DNA of 64,000 nucleotides from GCA-003244245 sp050699875 (GTDB taxonomy: Bacteria; Actinomycetota; Actinomycetes; Mycobacteriales; Pseudonocardiaceae), in contig JBOHFX010000107.1 of NCBI GenBank assembly GCA_050699875.1, forward strand, positions 19,203 through 83,202, given 5' to 3'. Shown here one piece after another: positions 8,249 through 16,107 of this stretch. The position numbers were made by a program, and so were the translations under genes. Within the stretch, counting starts at the first letter, position 1, and every line of letters starts with the position of its first letter. The notes beneath the pieces are model-generated. The model saw only the letters and a list, made by a program, of their open reading frames with translations. It was not told the DNA's origin and made no database searches.

Positions 8249-8740
8249 TCAGCTGGCCAAGTTATCCCGCAGTCGGCGGAGCAGGCGTACCACCCGCTGT
8301 ATTTCCTCGACCGACGGCCGGGGCCTCATCGCCTTGCCGAGAAATTCGACGAGGTAACCCCAGTCGGTGAGGTCGAATTCGGACTTCTCCATCAAATCGA
8401 TCAATGCGTTGCCGAGACGGAGGGTGAACAGTGCATTGAGTGCCGCATTTGCCCCGATTGCCGGCGCCATTGTGAAGGGAATCTTGCTGAGGATTATACC
8501 GAGCACCTTCGAACCGGCCCAATATGTACCGGCGCTTGCGGCCACGGCGACCGCCAGTCGGCTAGCGGTTTCTCGTTCGATTTCATGCCCGGCCTGGCGG
8601 CAGATCTTGTAGATCATCCCCGTCCAGATTCCCGCCACCACCGGCGCATCACTGACCACCGAGACGACGATCAGTGGTGAGGCACCAGCAGCCGATGCAG
8701 CCGCTGTAGCGATGATGATGTCGTAGTCTTCGTCAGCCAT
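8249..8740 (-). CDS. DUF697-like membrane-associated protein
   Basis: This 163-residue protein has an Ala/Gly-rich opening with a hydrophobic segment (about residues 10-45), a polar middle, two more hydrophobic segments (GTYWAGSKVLGIILSKIPF and GANAALNALFTLRLG), and a charged helical tail. The order resembles the DUF697/YcjF C-terminal domain, often linked to small GTPases, but no GTPase domain is present here. It is transcribed divergently from the sensor kinase gene. Function is unknown and the family call is tentative. Confidence 0.6.
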   Translation of the reverse strand: MADEDYDIIIATAAASAAGASPLIVVSVVSDAPVVAGIWTGMIYKICRQAGHEIERETASRLAVAVAASAGTYWAGSKVLGIILSKIPFTMAPAIGANAALNALFTLRLGNALIDLMEKSEFDLTDWGYLVEFLGKAMRPRPSVEEIQRVVRLLRRLRDNLAS

Positions 8741-8832
8741 TGTGTGGACCCCTTACCCGTGCAGTTGTTATGGCCCGATCATGTGCGGGCTGCTCTGCGA
8801 AGTGAAACTGGCTCCCCAGGCGTTCCATAAGA

Positions 8833-8891
8833 GAGGAAACCCTCGACTCTCTCCTGAGCATGTGCTGGTGATCTAACCCGAGGGTTTCCTC
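8833..8891. promoter_or_regulatory. 13-bp inverted repeat with a competing hairpin, upstream of the sensor kinase gene
   Basis: gaggaaaccctcg at 8833-8845 is the exact reverse complement of 8879-8891, with 33 nt between. A second, mutually exclusive stem can form between gagag at 8831-8835 and ctctc at 8848-8852. The element lies between the divergent DUF697-like and kinase genes and ends 38 bp before the kinase start. It could be a dyad operator or a switching RNA leader. Confidence 0.45.
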
Positions 8892-8928
8892 GCTGGCGTA
8901 ACGCCGCCGACGCTGGGAGTCTGGCCGC

Positions 8929-10743
8929 GTGAACGGCAACCCGGCCCAGCACTCGGCCTACACGGTCTACGTCGATGGACGGAAGGTGGTCGACTCAGCA
9001 GATTCGGCAGGTGTCGGCGCCATCCAGGCGTTGCAGCGGTGGGCACCAGTTGCGCTGGCAGCTGCGGTCACCGCACTAGCCATCCTGCTGATCGCCAAGG
9101 CCTGGGATTCCTACGAGGGCCCCGCCTGGCTGGCGATTCCACTGCAGTTGGTCGGTTTTCCGTACATACTCGGCGGCGCCGCATTATGGATACACCGTCC
9201 CGGAAACTATCTTGGGCCGGTCTGCATGCTGTTCGGCGCTGCCTGGTATCTCGGTGATCTGCAAGCATTCGACCAGGAAATACTGTTCGCGATCGGATTT
9301 GTTGGCTATCACCTGAACGTCGTCATATTCGCACACCTTGCCCTGATGGTGCCGGGTGGCCGATTGGTTGGCCGATTGGACCGCTCCGTGGTGGTTGCGC
9401 TCTACATCATGGTCCCGGTTACGCAGTTCCTGCGATATCTTGAAGTGCGTCCCGTCATCGACCGCACTACATTCGGCGATGTCACGGCCTATTACTCCAG
9501 CTGGGCGCGAGTCGCGACGTATCTCGGGGCGCCGCTCGCCGTTGCCGCGGCCGCGCTGGTGATTATCCATTTCCGGCGTGCCACAACGGTCCAGCGGCGG
9601 TCATTCAGCTTGTTCTGGGTTGCTGCGGCCGCGGTAGGTCTCTCCGCCGCCGCCGCTGCCGGCCTCGAATTCTGGTCATTTGAACTGCCACAGCAGATCG
9701 CGCTGCTTGTCTACTCCATCGCCATGATTTCAGCCGCGGTTGGTCTGATCGTCGGCGCCATCAACGTGGCCGCCTCCAACTACGACGCCTGGCAAAGTCT
9801 TGCCGGGGATGTCACCGACCTCGAGCGTGCCATCGCCGCCGCGGCCGGCGATCCCGGCTTGCGCTTCTACTTCCGCGACAACCATGCGTGGCGGCGTGGC
9901 GAGAATACTTTCAACGGAGAGCTACCGATCGGCCCAAGCGCGGCCTGGACTGAACTTGCTGTGGGCAGACAGCCCGTGGCCGCCATCACCCATGATCGAG
10001 AACTGGCCTATCAACGTCCCCTGATTCAAGCTGTCGCCGCGATGACGCTGGCAGCTCTGGCCCGCCTGCGACTGACTCAGGAGCGCAACGACGCAGCGAT
10101 CGACGCCCAACACGCCGAGCGCTCCCGGATCGGCCGTGACCTGCATGACGGGGTCCAAACCATGCTGGCCTCCGTGGTCCGCGGTATCAACGGAACCGCG
10201 GACCAACTGCCGGCCGATCATCCGGAGCGGCGCAAGCTCGAACGGCTCGCCGAGGACGCTGTGGCTGTGCAGTCACGCCTCGAGCAAATCGTGCACGACG
10301 TGTATCCGCGCGGGATGCGCGATTCCGGATTGGCGGGTGCGATCACCACGCTCCTGGACAGCATCGAACCTGCTCGATTCGGCATCGAAGTGATCGAGGA
10401 CATTCCTGATCGCCATCCGAACCAGCGCGGCCGAGAGCGGATCGAGTTGGAAGCATACTTCCTTATCAGCGAGGCGCTGCAGAATGCGATCAAGCACAGC
10501 GGTGCGACGCGGGTATGGATCTCGGTTGCGGAGGTTGAAGCGGTATTGCAGATCACCATTGATGACAACGGAAGAGGATGGCCAATGCGTGGCCCAAAGC
10601 GCCCCGGGAATGGGATGGCGAACCTGGCGGCACGCGTCGAGCTCTTGGATGGAATTCTGTCGAAGGGTCAATCTGTGCACGGGGGAGCTCGTGTGCAGGC
10701 GGTGCTCCCGCTCCCGCGAGGGGAAGGGGCAGAAACTGAATGA
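8929..10743 (+). CDS. sensor histidine kinase (HisKA_3 type)
   Basis: This 604-residue kinase has about eight membrane segments between residues 35 and 290. A linker follows, then the HisKA_3 dimerisation domain with SRIGRDLHDGVQTML, where His406 is the predicted phosphorylation site, and an HATPase_c domain with its N box (EALQNAIKHSG, Asn519), DNGRGW at about 545 and the GNGMANLAARVELL G2 box. The sensed signal is unknown; the large membrane part suggests a membrane-borne or lipophilic cue. The start is a GTG; an ATGA overlap couples it to the response regulator gene downstream. Confidence 0.93.
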   Translation: MNGNPAQHSAYTVYVDGRKVVDSADSAGVGAIQALQRWAPVALAAAVTALAILLIAKAWDSYEGPAWLAIPLQLVGFPYILGGAALWIHRPGNYLGPVCMLFGAAWYLGDLQAFDQEILFAIGFVGYHLNVVIFAHLALMVPGGRLVGRLDRSVVVALYIMVPVTQFLRYLEVRPVIDRTTFGDVTAYYSSWARVATYLGAPLAVAAAALVIIHFRRATTVQRRSFSLFWVAAAAVGLSAAAAAGLEFWSFELPQQIALLVYSIAMISAAVGLIVGAINVAASNYDAWQSLAGDVTDLERAIAAAAGDPGLRFYFRDNHAWRRGENTFNGELPIGPSAAWTELAVGRQPVAAITHDRELAYQRPLIQAVAAMTLAALARLRLTQERNDAAIDAQHAERSRIGRDLHDGVQTMLASVVRGINGTADQLPADHPERRKLERLAEDAVAVQSRLEQIVHDVYPRGMRDSGLAGAITTLLDSIEPARFGIEVIEDIPDRHPNQRGRERIELEAYFLISEALQNAIKHSGATRVWISVAEVEAVLQITIDDNGRGWPMRGPKRPGNGMANLAARVELLDGILSKGQSVHGGARVQAVLPLPRGEGAETE

Positions 10744-11486
10744 CGAAAGAACAGCGCCCAAGCCGCGTGCTGTTGTTCGACGACCTGCCTCGTCACAACA
10801 ACTCGTTTGCCCATGAGCTTTCGGAAGCAGGAATCGAAGTGGCCGGCGTAGCATCCACGCCAGCCGACATGCACGAACTGGTCCGGTCCGTGGCGTTCGA
10901 CGTGGCCGTGCTGGACGTGCTTGTCGGCCCAAGCGAGGACCTGGTCGGTCTCAGCATCGGCCTGTGGCTCAGAGAACACCTGCCCAGGGTCGGCGTGCTG
11001 ATGTTCACCAGTTACGAATCTCCGTTTCCAGCGCTGCGCCTAATGAGTGTCAATCCGATTGGCGTCGGTTACCTGCTGAAGAACCGCGTCCATCACACCA
11101 GCGAGATAGCCTCCGCGATTTCTGCTCTACGGCAACGACAGAACGTCCTGGACAGCCGGATCAAGAAGAAATTGGTACCGCTGCAGGGCAGGGAATACCC
11201 TGGCGAGCGACTCACTGGTGCGGAGCTGGATACCCTTCGGTTGATCGTCGACGGTAAAACGAACGAACAGATCGCGCATACCCTCAACGTGTCGCCCAAG
11301 ACCATCGAAGCGCGGTGTACGCTGATCTTCCGCAAGTTGGGAATCTCTGAGGTAGAAGCATCCGCGCAACCGAACCTACGGGTCGCCACAGTGATTCTCT
11401 GGGTCAACAGCCTCGAGAAGTTCAGCCAGGCTCGGGATGTCGCACCGATCGACTGGCCACCCCGACTCGACTCAGCCGATCAGTAG
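10740..11486 (+). CDS. NarL/LuxR-family response regulator
   Basis: This 248-residue protein pairs with the upstream kinase through a 4-nt ATGA overlap. The receiver domain (residues 5-125) has the likely phospho-acceptor Asp59 (VAVLDVLVG) and the conserved Lys in YLLKNRV. The C-terminal LuxR-type helix-turn-helix (about 158-205) contains LTGAELDTLRLIVDGKTNEQIA and SPKTIEARCTLIFRKLGI. A tail of about 40 residues follows the usual end of the domain. It probably regulates transcription, perhaps of its own operon; targets are unknown. Confidence 0.93.
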   Translation: MTKEQRPSRVLLFDDLPRHNNSFAHELSEAGIEVAGVASTPADMHELVRSVAFDVAVLDVLVGPSEDLVGLSIGLWLREHLPRVGVLMFTSYESPFPALRLMSVNPIGVGYLLKNRVHHTSEIASAISALRQRQNVLDSRIKKKLVPLQGREYPGERLTGAELDTLRLIVDGKTNEQIAHTLNVSPKTIEARCTLIFRKLGISEVEASAQPNLRVATVILWVNSLEKFSQARDVAPIDWPPRLDSADQ

Positions 11487-12037
11487 GTCAACCCTCCGCT
11501 AGCCCAGATCTTTCGTGCGCCAGGCCAGTCATGATCGTGGCCGGTTACTGGCCGCTGTGCAGCCGCGAGTCTGGCAGGTGGGGGATCTGTTACGTAGACG
11601 GGAAACAGACGAGATTTCCGGCGTACTGCCTCGTCAGACCTAAATCCGTGAGTAGTGGGCGACACGGGTCGTGGGGATAGGTTCCCGTGTGAGCTGGGAT
11701 GATGAGTTTTCTACGTCATGATCATCGAGGGGGAGACGCCCACCGATGTCGCACTCCTGGCGATGCCCCGGCCTCCTGGCGATGCCCCGGCCGCCACAAC
11801 TAGGGACCACAGTTGCCCTGATTCACGGCTCCTGAGTAGTCGCCAAAGATTAACTGTCTCCCTCGTCCGGCCCGGCTTACGCTTCAATCGCGTCTTTCTC
11901 GACGATCGTCCTTTGCCCACGACATCCACACCCCGCCCAACCGCAGCATCAACGCCGCTCATCATGCCGCTGCACCCCGACGGTCGGCGTGGGTGTGTCG
12001 TCCCGCTTGGCCTGCCCTGATGGCCGCGACGAGGGAT
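11487..12037. other. 551-bp region without a recognised gene
   Basis: Short frames exist on both strands but none has a recognisable product. A 19-bp unit (ctcctggcgatgccccggc) is repeated in tandem at 11754-11772 and 11773-11791. The region lies between the two-component genes and a broken helix-turn-helix gene and looks like decayed sequence. Confidence 0.5.
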
Positions 12038-12417
12038 TCACCGCTCCCGCCCCTGCGCATCCCGAGTTCTGAGGCCGCGTTCCCACAGTCGGTTCAGTAC
12101 AGTCGTACCGTTTATGCCCAGTCGCTGGCCGATCGGGCCAGCGACCAGCCGGATTCGTACAGCCGGACAGCCTCGTCAACCTGCTCGGGCGAGAGACCAC
12201 GTCGGCGCATCGGTACGTTATGTCGCCTCAGTATCTCGCTGACAGTTCGGCGGTCGAGGCCGAACTGCTCGCCCAGTTTGTACACCGTCGCTCCGGCCCG
12301 GTAGCTCTCGATGAGTTTCTGTACCCGACCGGCATCGAGCCGCCGCGCGGTGCCAGGCTTCCGACCTCGGGGCACCCGGTGCACCGCGTCAGAGGGATCG
12401 GGCATCTTTCTGATCAA
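12038..12417 (-). pseudogene. small helix-turn-helix protein of recombinase type, frameshifted
   Basis: The frame encodes RRLDAGRVQKLIESYRAGAT, then YKLGEQFGLDRRTVSEILRR, and a second unit LSPEQVDEAVRLYESGWSLAR. These are two Hin/resolvase-like helix-turn-helix units. After WSLAR the frame ends early, but one base shifted it continues IGQRLGINGTTVLNRLWERG to a stop at 12038-12040. A single-base loss near 12135 therefore broke it, unless this is a sequencing error. An IS256-type element inserted 4 bp before the likely start has displaced its upstream region; the duplicated target AACTGGAG was probably its ribosome-binding site. Confidence 0.75.
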
Positions 12418-12428
12418 GGACTCCAGTT

Positions 12429-13896
12429 GAGGATGTCCCGTTCGTCGTTGAACTTCGGCGGCGGGCCCCGTTGTGATCAGGCTGCGATCACGGGTTCATT
12501 GTGCCGGGTGGTACTAACAGTTTCCGCGGTGGCGTGGTGTTGGAGGGCTTGACGTAGTGTGGGTAGGTGCAGGTGGCCGTTGATGTGGCGGAATTGCTTG
12601 CCGGCTTCGGCCATGCCGGCGGCGCACCAGCGCAGCGCCATCTGGCCGTTTTGCCAGTGTTTGACGTTGCGGCAGTGGGTGCGGGCGATCGAGATCATCG
12701 ACTCGATGCTGTCTGTGCTGCGCAGGGTGCGGGCCAGCGTCGGCGGCACGCTCAAGCGCAGCACGGTCAGCGTCTCTGTCATGCCTTCGCGCAGCGATGC
12801 GGCGGCACCGGGATGGGTGCGATCGAATTCGCGGGCGAGTGCCTCGAGCTGGGCTTGGGCGGCCAGCGCTGACTCGGCGTGGTAGGCCGTGCGCATCCGC
12901 TTGGTCACCGTGGCGGCGAGGTGATCGGGCAGCTTGTCCGCGACGTTTCGGATCTTGTGCAGCTGGCAGCGACCGATCACCGGGTAGTCGAAGACCCGGA
13001 GCACCGCGGCCCGTAGCGCCTTGGCGCCATCGATGCCCACGAAGATTGGCCGGGTGGTGTCCAGGCCCCGTTCCCGCAGCCCGACGAGCAAACTCGGTGA
13101 CCGTGGTGGTGTTCTCCGTCGAGCCCTCGCCAGGGCCAGCGGATGCTTAGTGCCATCGATACCGATACCCAGCGCCACCACACACACGTGCTCACCGAAG
13201 TGCACCCCGTCGATCATCAACGTGACCAGATCCAGTGCACCCAGTGGAGCGGCGAGCAGCTCGGCAAGCGCGGTCTCGGTCGCCGCGACGAACCGTTGCG
13301 AGATCGCCGACTTGCTCGTCGCGGTCGCAACGCGCTCGGTGCGCTGACCGACCGGTTCCAGCCGACCGGGTAGCGGCGAGTCGAGATCCCGGCCAGCATC
13401 TTCTGCATCGCCATCCGGCCCAAGATCTCGGTAGAGCTGAACAACTCATACGACGCCACCGGCACCTCGGCCGCGCCGTCGGCGGTGCGCATCCGGGGTC
13501 GACGCACCGGCACCCGGCGCCCGCCCAAGGTCACCGAGCCGGCCTCACTGCCATGGCGCACGGCCTCCCGCGCCGGGTTGTGCTTGCCCTTCGGCCCGCA
13601 CACCGCGGCCACGTCGGCTTCCATCAGCTGCGCCATCACCTGCAGCCCGGTACCGACCGCGAGCGCCAGCAGCCCCTCCCGCATGTCGGCGGCGATGTCC
13701 TCCAGCGCCACGCTCACCGTCTCTGGCAACGCCAGGCGCCCGGCTGCGCTCGAATCGAGCACCCCACTCTGATAGTTATTGCTCACGGCGGTCCCCTTCT
13801 CATCGGAGTGACTTGGCGGTCGCTCGACACCTACCACCAGGCAGGCACCGAGCGGGGGACCGCCACCTCAACTTCTACGACTCGCGGGACAACCTC
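12429..13896 (-). mobile_element. IS256-family insertion sequence (1468 bp) with 8-bp target duplication
   Basis: Both ends carry related inverted repeats starting gaggatgtcccg (left) and, on the other strand, gaggttgtcccg (right), with similarity extending for about 35 bp into ggcggcgg. The flanks are an exact 8-bp direct repeat, ctccagtt at 12421-12428 and 13897-13904, the size expected for IS256-type insertion. The single transposase gene inside is frameshifted, so the copy is probably inactive. Confidence 0.9.
12477..13796 (-). pseudogene. IS256 (mutator) family transposase, three frameshifts
   Basis: The first part runs from a GTG at 13796 (SNNYQSGVLDSSAAG) through ALEDIAADMREGLLALAVG to RRYPVG. 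There a one-base loss near 13368 shifts the frame; the next frame gives LEPVGQRTERVATATSKSAI and continues to LVTLMIDGVHFGEH. Two compensating indels near 13090-13125 scramble the stretch expected to read EGSTENTTTVTELL. The rest, from VGLRERGLD to the end, is intact, with GIDGAKALR, RCQLHKIRNV and MALRWCAAGM. The catalytic DDE enzyme would cut and paste the element; this copy cannot be translated whole. Confidence 0.92.
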
Positions 13897-13904
13897 CTCC
13901 AGTT

Positions 13905-14297
13905 CGCTGACCTGGTGTTTGTGTTGTAGTAACGTCCCCCAGGGTCCACCAGAGCAGGCCCAGGTCTCTGACCTGGGCGTTCATGCTTCTCCGGTGTGCG
14001 AGTCCCTTCTTTCGCTGGGGAAGGAGTTGAGATTCGCATCCCGCTCGCGGCCGCATTAGCCGACCACAGGTTGACGGGCTGGACGTTCGGTTCCAGCACG
14101 TGCGACGGACGTGTCTCATGCCAGCGCTCAGATTGTGATCGTTTGGCCGTGACCCAGCAGCGTTGGCCCGATCGAAGGCGATGTCGTGGACGCCCCACTA
14201 CGAAGGTGGTCATGACGCGCTCGGTGTGTCGGGTGGATTGGGTGAAGCGAACGCACGTTCGTGTCGCTGTGCGTCGTGAGCTTTGGGCATGGGTGGG
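13905..14297. other. gene-free stretch containing repeat copy B
   Basis: I find no supported gene. The left part is the original upstream region of the helix-turn-helix gene now cut off by the IS. Repeat copy B occupies 13941-14060. The remainder shows only short frames without recognisable products. Confidence 0.5.
13941..14060. repeat. tRNA-Ala-adjacent repeat, copy B
   Basis: It shares with copy A the hairpin (9-bp stem 13958-13966/13970-13978), gggcgttcatgcttctccgg, tgtgcgagtccc and gcatcccgctcgcg. The sequence before it (gggtccacc) resembles the tRNA 3' end agctccacc. On the reverse strand a helix-turn-helix gene lies ahead of it, interrupted by the IS. Confidence 0.75.
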
Positions 14298-14552
14298 CTA
14301 TCGATTCTTGGCTGTCGGTGTAGTCGTCGTGGATCGTCGGGTGGGTGGCGTTCGGCGGATACCGGCGGCGTGGAGGAGGCGCTTGACGCTCCTGAGGCTC
14401 ACGTCGTGGGTTGCGGCGAGGGAGGTGGCGGTGCCGCCGTCGCGGTAGGCGGTGATCAGCTCGGCGATATCACGTTCGGTGAGGCGCTCGCGCAGGCTCC
14501 ACGGACACGTCGCCGTTGGTCTGGAGGTACGCGGAGGGCTGGCGAGCGCCAC
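14298..14552 (-). CDS. small helix-turn-helix protein of recombinase type
   Basis: From a GTG at 14552 the product is 84 residues. It holds one clear helix-turn-helix unit: RERLTERDIAELITAYRDGG, then TSLAATHDVSLRSVKRLLHA, similar to the C-terminal DNA-binding end of Hin-type serine recombinases. There is no catalytic domain. The frame stays open upstream into repeat copy C, so the start is uncertain and the gene may be a remnant of a larger recombinase. It mirrors the arrangement of the other small helix-turn-helix gene and repeat copy B. Confidence 0.6.
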   Translation of the reverse strand: MALASPPRTSRPTATCPWSLRERLTERDIAELITAYRDGGTATSLAATHDVSLRSVKRLLHAAGIRRTPPTRRSTTTTPTAKNR

Positions 14553-14606
14553 GGTGTGGCAAAGCCGCAGGTCAGCGGCTTGTGTGGAGTGCGAGTAAGC
14601 GGTAAG

Positions 14607-14728
14607 TAGCTTCACCCGAGAATGCCCAGGTCGATGGCGTGGGCATGCATGCTTCTCCGGTGTGCGAATCCCGTCTCTTGCTAAACGGAGAAAGTCGCGA
14701 TCCGTATCCCGCTCGCGCTGCATGAGCG
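14607..14728. repeat. tRNA-Ala-adjacent repeat, copy C
   Basis: It contains a weaker hairpin (atgccca/tgggcat), then gcatgcttctccggtgtgcg, a tctct...acggagaaag element and gatccgtatcccgctcgcg with gcatgag, as in copy A. Its leading agcttcacc resembles the tRNA-Ala 3' end agctccacc. Confidence 0.78.
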
Positions 14729-14809
14729 GACGGGGCGATGACTTTGCCGTGCGGGTTAGATCTACACGTGGCCGGCCAGCGCAGGGGCCGCCCGACCAAG
14801 GGAGTACTG

Positions 14810-15403
14810 ATGCAGGTCGTCCTTAGTGAGTTCATGAGTCTGGACGGTGTCGTGCAGGCGCCCGGCGGCCGCGAGGAGGACACCGACGGCGGGTTCGCCC
14901 ACGGCGGCTGGTCGATGCCGTACTTCGACCCGCAGACCATGGGCTCGGCGATCGATGAGGTCCTGGCGGCCACGGAGGCGCTGCTGTTCGGCCGGCGCAC
15001 CTGGCAGGCGATGGCCGCCGCCTGGCCCGGCCGCGCCGGCGACCCGTTCGCCGACCGCATGAACGAGATTCCCAAGTACGTGGCGTCCCGCACGCTCACC
15101 CCAGACGACCTCGCCTGGTTCGGCTCGACCCTGCTACCCGCCGACGACGCGATCGGCGCGGTGCGCGAGCTGCGAGCACGAGACGGCAAGGCGCTGCAGG
15201 TCATGGGCAGCGCGTCGCTGGCTGCGCAGTTGATCGAACACGACCTCATCGACGAGTACCGGCTGATGATCGAGCCGATCCTGCTCGGCGGGGGCAAGCG
15301 GGTGTTCCCCGACGGCGGTGCGGCCCGCCCGCTCGAGTTGGTCTCGACCACGACAACCGGGACCGACGTCCTGATCTGCACCTACCGGCCGGCAGGCCGC
15401 TGA
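14810..15403 (+). CDS. RibD C-terminal/dihydrofolate-reductase-like protein
   Basis: This 197-residue protein has the RibD_C fold opening (VVLSEFMSLDGVVQAPGG), the central LLFGRRTWQAMA motif, KYVASRTL, and the NADPH-binding MGSASLAAQLIEHDLIDEYRLMI stretch. It is a cytosolic NADPH-dependent reductase of the YyaP/YwjB group, whose substrates are mostly unknown. The ATG at 14810 follows GGGAG; upstream in-frame codons would add residues not found in the family. It is the first gene beyond the last repeat copy. Confidence 0.88.
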   Translation: MQVVLSEFMSLDGVVQAPGGREEDTDGGFAHGGWSMPYFDPQTMGSAIDEVLAATEALLFGRRTWQAMAAAWPGRAGDPFADRMNEIPKYVASRTLTPDDLAWFGSTLLPADDAIGAVRELRARDGKALQVMGSASLAAQLIEHDLIDEYRLMIEPILLGGGKRVFPDGGAARPLELVSTTTTGTDVLICTYRPAGR

Positions 15404-15505
15404 GTACAGGCAGTCGCTTCGGTCGATCGGCAACGGCCGTCTAATCCCTTACGCCAGTTAGTTAGCCCGCTCAGATCTAACCTGTCAAGCAGCTACAGTG
15501 GTCTT

Positions 15506-16093
15506 ATGACGAAGGGGAGCGCGGTCGCCGAGGCGAACCGCTTGGTGGCGTTCATCAACACATTGCACCGTCCCGACGGTGACGACGTGCTCGCCGACGA
15601 ACGGGCGTCGGCTTGGCTCGCGGATTGGCTCGGTCTCGGCATCCCCGAGCGGGTTGCGCTCGTCGACCAGGGCTCGTTGGCCGGGCTGCGAACCCTGCGC
15701 GAGGGCCTGCGCCAGCTCGCCGCTGCCAACAACGGTCAGAACCCTGACGGCCGAACGGTCCTGGACGCCGCGACCGTGCTGCAATCAAAGCCGCTGGTCG
15801 TCGAGCTCGGCGACGACCAGCAGGGACCACGCCTCGTCGCTCAAGCCGACGCCGACGCCGCCGGGCCCGGAATCGCTGCCGCAGCCGGATATTATTTCGC
15901 CGTACGGGCCGCCAACGCATGGCCCCGGGTCAAGGCGTGCGCCGCGCCCGACTGCCGGTGGGCCTACCTGGACACCTCACGCAATCGCTCGCGCCGATGG
16001 TGCGACATGGCCGACTGCGGCAACCGGGCGAAGAACCGAACCTGGCGACAGCGACAGCGAGTGGCCGAGGACCGGCTGGCGACCTCAGCCTAG
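15506..16093 (+). CDS. CGNR zinc-finger (ABATE) protein
   Basis: The N-terminal ABATE-like domain (ANRLVAFINTLHRPDGDDV, then ERASAWLADWLG) is followed by a C-terminal CGNR zinc finger: KACAAPDCRWAYLDTSRNR, then CDMADCGNRAK, giving four Cys ligands. The protein is 195 residues, normal for the family. These are predicted transcription factors of stress responses. It is alone on its strand between the reductase and a convergent phytase-like gene, 14 bp from the stop of the latter. Confidence 0.88.
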   Translation: MTKGSAVAEANRLVAFINTLHRPDGDDVLADERASAWLADWLGLGIPERVALVDQGSLAGLRTLREGLRQLAAANNGQNPDGRTVLDAATVLQSKPLVVELGDDQQGPRLVAQADADAAGPGIAAAAGYYFAVRAANAWPRVKACAAPDCRWAYLDTSRNRSRRWCDMADCGNRAKNRTWRQRQRVAEDRLATSA

Positions 16094-16107
16094 GCCGATG
16101 CTGCAGT

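Noticed and set aside
14738..14809. N-terminal extension of the RibD-like reductase to 14738
   Set aside because: The added residues have no family similarity, and a ribosome-binding site precedes the ATG at 14810.
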